A stretch of 64,000 nt of DNA, taken from 66-474 sp044464225. GTDB lineage: Bacteria; Pseudomonadota; Gammaproteobacteria; Xanthomonadales; Rhodanobacteraceae. A program made the position numbers and the translations under genes. Shown piece by piece: positions 62,537 to 64,000 of the stretch. Positions within the stretch are counted from its first letter, which is position 1. Each line of letters begins with the position of its first letter. The stretch is from positions 310,001-374,000 of the forward strand of contig JBIQLN010000001.1 in NCBI GenBank assembly GCA_044464225.1, in the 5' to 3' direction. The notes below the pieces were generated by a model. It was not told the origin of the DNA. It saw only the letters and a list, made by a program, of their open reading frames with translations, and did not search any database.

Positions 62537-63634
62537 CTACGCAAATCGCTGAAACAGTTCCGCTTGTGCCTCGAAGCTCTCACGATCGACGAAACCGGCC
62601 ATGCCGACCCCGACCAGGCGATAGCGGGTGTGTGTCGGCAGGCCCACCCGCGCGCGGAGCGCGCACGCGATTTCGGCCAGCACGACTTCCGACGACGGGC
62701 GTTCCGCCGGCGTCACGGTACGCGTGAGAATGCGGAAGTCGGAGGTCTTCAATTTCAGCACCACGCTTCGCGCAATGCGGCCGTGCGGACCTTCGGCCTC
62801 GCGCTCGCACGCGGCCCATGTCTTGGCAGCGAGCCGCTCGATGTGCGGCGCGAGTTCGTCGAGGGTCAGGTCGTGCGCGAGCGTGTCTTCCGATGAAATC
62901 TGCAAGGTAGGGCGATCAGGCGTGACCGGCCGTTCGTCGACGCCCAATGACAATTCGTGCAGGCGCCGGCCATAGCGGCCGAAGCGTTTTTCCAGGATGT
63001 TCGCATCGAACGCACGCAAGTCCGCGACCGACATGACGCCGAGTTCCGCCAATTTGCGTTGCATCACCTTGCCCACGCCGGGCAGGCGCTCTACCGGCAG
63101 CAGAGCCAGGAACGCCAGCACCTCGCGCGGACGCACCACGAACAAGCCGTCGGGTTTGCGGAAGTCCGACGCGATCTTGGCGAGGAACTTGTTGGGTGCG
63201 ACGCCCGCGGACGCGGTGAGGTTCGTTTCCTCGCGGATCGCGGCGCGTATCGACTGGGCCACGGCGGTGGCGGATGACAGCCCGGATTTCGGTTGCGTGA
63301 CGTCGAGGTAGGCTTCGTCCAGCGAGAGCGGCTCGATCAAGTCGGTGTGGCGCGCGAAAATTTTCCGTACCTGCCGCGACACTGCCTTGTAACGAACGAA
63401 ATCCGGCGGCACGAACACGGCGTGCGGGCACAGCCGCTCGGCACGCATTGCCGGCATCGCCGAATGCACGCCGAACTTCCGGGCCTCGTAGCTCGCCGCA
63501 CACACCACCGAGCGCGCGCCCTTCCACGCCACCACCACCGGCCGCCCCCGCAATGCGGGGTCGTCGCGCTGCTCGACCGATGCGTAGAACGCGTCCATGT
63601 CGACGTGCACGATCTTGCGGGGCGCGATGGTCAT
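62537..63634 (-). CDS. dinB: DNA polymerase IV
   Basis: 365 aa; E. coli Pol IV is 351. Y-family translesion polymerase. Catalytic acids in HVDMDAFYASVEQRDDP and PLSLDEAYLDVT; thumb helix-hairpin-helix LPGVGKVMQRKLAELGV; little-finger domain in the C-terminal 120 residues. The steric-gate Phe/Tyr region FYASVE is intact. Start MTIAPRK at 63634 matches the family; the open frame extends upstream but has no coding character. A LexA box was not recognised by eye. Confidence 0.96.
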   Translation of the reverse strand: MTIAPRKIVHVDMDAFYASVEQRDDPALRGRPVVVAWKGARSVVCAASYEARKFGVHSAMPAMRAERLCPHAVFVPPDFVRYKAVSRQVRKIFARHTDLIEPLSLDEAYLDVTQPKSGLSSATAVAQSIRAAIREETNLTASAGVAPNKFLAKIASDFRKPDGLFVVRPREVLAFLALLPVERLPGVGKVMQRKLAELGVMSVADLRAFDANILEKRFGRYGRRLHELSLGVDERPVTPDRPTLQISSEDTLAHDLTLDELAPHIERLAAKTWAACEREAEGPHGRIARSVVLKLKTSDFRILTRTVTPAERPSSEVVLAEIACALRARVGLPTHTRYRLVGVGMAGFVDRESFEAQAELFQRFA

Positions 63635-63674
63635 GATGCGCGCAACACGGGACTTCGATTCCACGCAATCACGC

Positions 63675-64000
63675 TCAACGCCAGAACGGAATGGTCCACC
63701 CCGGGGAGGGGGATGGATCGCCGCCTGGCGAAGCGTCGGCGATGGCAAGCTCGTGTCTTCCCGCCGCGAGTCCCCGCACGTCGATCATCGCCACCAGCGC
63801 CGGGCGATCGGTCTGCGCATCGCTGCCGGCCTCGTAGCGAAGCCCGGCCACCGGCTTGCCGTCCAGCGTCACCGGATGCAAGGCCGCCAGACAGCGCAGC
63901 ATGGCGCCCGCGCGCGCATCGCCGTCTTCCATCGTCACGGTGCCCGGGCACTGCTGCCGCATCGCCTCCGCATCGCGGGCAGGTTGATAAGGCACGATCA
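63675..64000 (-). CDS. C-terminal part of an unrecognised protein (cut by window end)
   Basis: About 108 codons visible, 5' end outside the window. It reads ...YQPARDAEAMRQQCPGTVTMEDGDARAGAMLRCLAALHPVTLDGKPVAGLRYEAG then VAMIDVRGLAAGRHELAIADASPGGD and ends in WTIPFWR. The second half looks like an Ig-like or carbohydrate-binding beta-sandwich tail (DGKPV...LAAGRHELAI). I do not recognise the family. Confidence 0.55.
   Translation of the reverse strand, partial: IVPYQPARDAEAMRQQCPGTVTMEDGDARAGAMLRCLAALHPVTLDGKPVAGLRYEAGSDAQTDRPALVAMIDVRGLAAGRHELAIADASPGGDPSPSPGWTIPFWR

Overview
The window is high-GC (roughly two-thirds G+C by eye) chromosomal DNA from a gammaproteobacterium. The gene set and gene orders (rsmG-parA-parB, hemD-hemX-hemY, an ECF sigma factor with a DUF3379 anti-sigma, an rmuC/folE block, aceF-lpd with lipoyl domains on both subunits, a sulfate ABC operon with an OprP-like porin) fit Xanthomonadales, probably Rhodanobacteraceae or Xanthomonadaceae. 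This placement is inferred from content, not from a marker-gene search. No rRNA, tRNA, CRISPR array or prophage was seen.

Layout. 1-5.2 kb: tail of an alpha/beta hydrolase, an archaeal-style cis-prenyltransferase (uppS-like), mtfA, a cyclase-family hydrolase divergent from a LysR regulator, and hemB. 5.5-10.8 kb: a small SPFH protein, rsmG, parA-parB, an ECF sigma/anti-sigma pair and a family-2 glycosyltransferase. 11-13.3 kb: a four-gene operon joined by ATGA overlaps (YciI, TfoX-like, YciI, ECF42-type sigma). 13.5-28.3 kb: recQ, rhodanese, lipoprotein, hemD-X-Y, thioesterases, rmuC, folE, a Tet-like MFS pump, small membrane proteins, a decayed PhnB-like gene, NnrU, DUF3014 and an NRDE protein. 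28.4-32 kb: a REC-EAL regulator and an overlapping hybrid histidine kinase with Hpt, resembling the Pseudomonas Roc system. 32.3-35 kb: envC and a C-terminal processing protease, both envelope functions. 35-40.7 kb: three related secreted Sel1-like proteins, an MFS transporter, a PepSY protein and a DUF4124 protein. 40.7-45 kb: a LysR regulator divergent from an EamA transporter, a cupin, a lipoprotein and an unrecognised protein. 45-49.5 kb: an ABC ATPase with a giant permease/M1-peptidase fusion. 49.7-53.5 kb: pyruvate dehydrogenase E2 and E3 and a DinB-fold protein.

53.5-57 kb is a decayed, rearranged stretch holding an IS3-family element (about 1.2 kb, long inverted ends, A7 frameshift site), remnants of YciI-like and FMN-reductase genes, and one intact methyltransferase. 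57-62 kb is the sulfate uptake operon (sbp-cysT-cysW-cysA-porin, read leftward), followed by dinB (DNA polymerase IV) and a gene cut by the window end.

Most of the window is ordinary housekeeping DNA. The points most worth a second look are a palindromic repeat living inside the lpd linker, the permease/M1 fusion whose peptidase half lacks the usual GxMEN motif, the archaeal-type cis-prenyltransferase, the secreted Sel1-like paralog trio with a shared C-terminal motif, the extended ECF42 operon, and the IS-linked gene graveyard. I did not find strong evidence for a wholly new defence or biosynthetic system.
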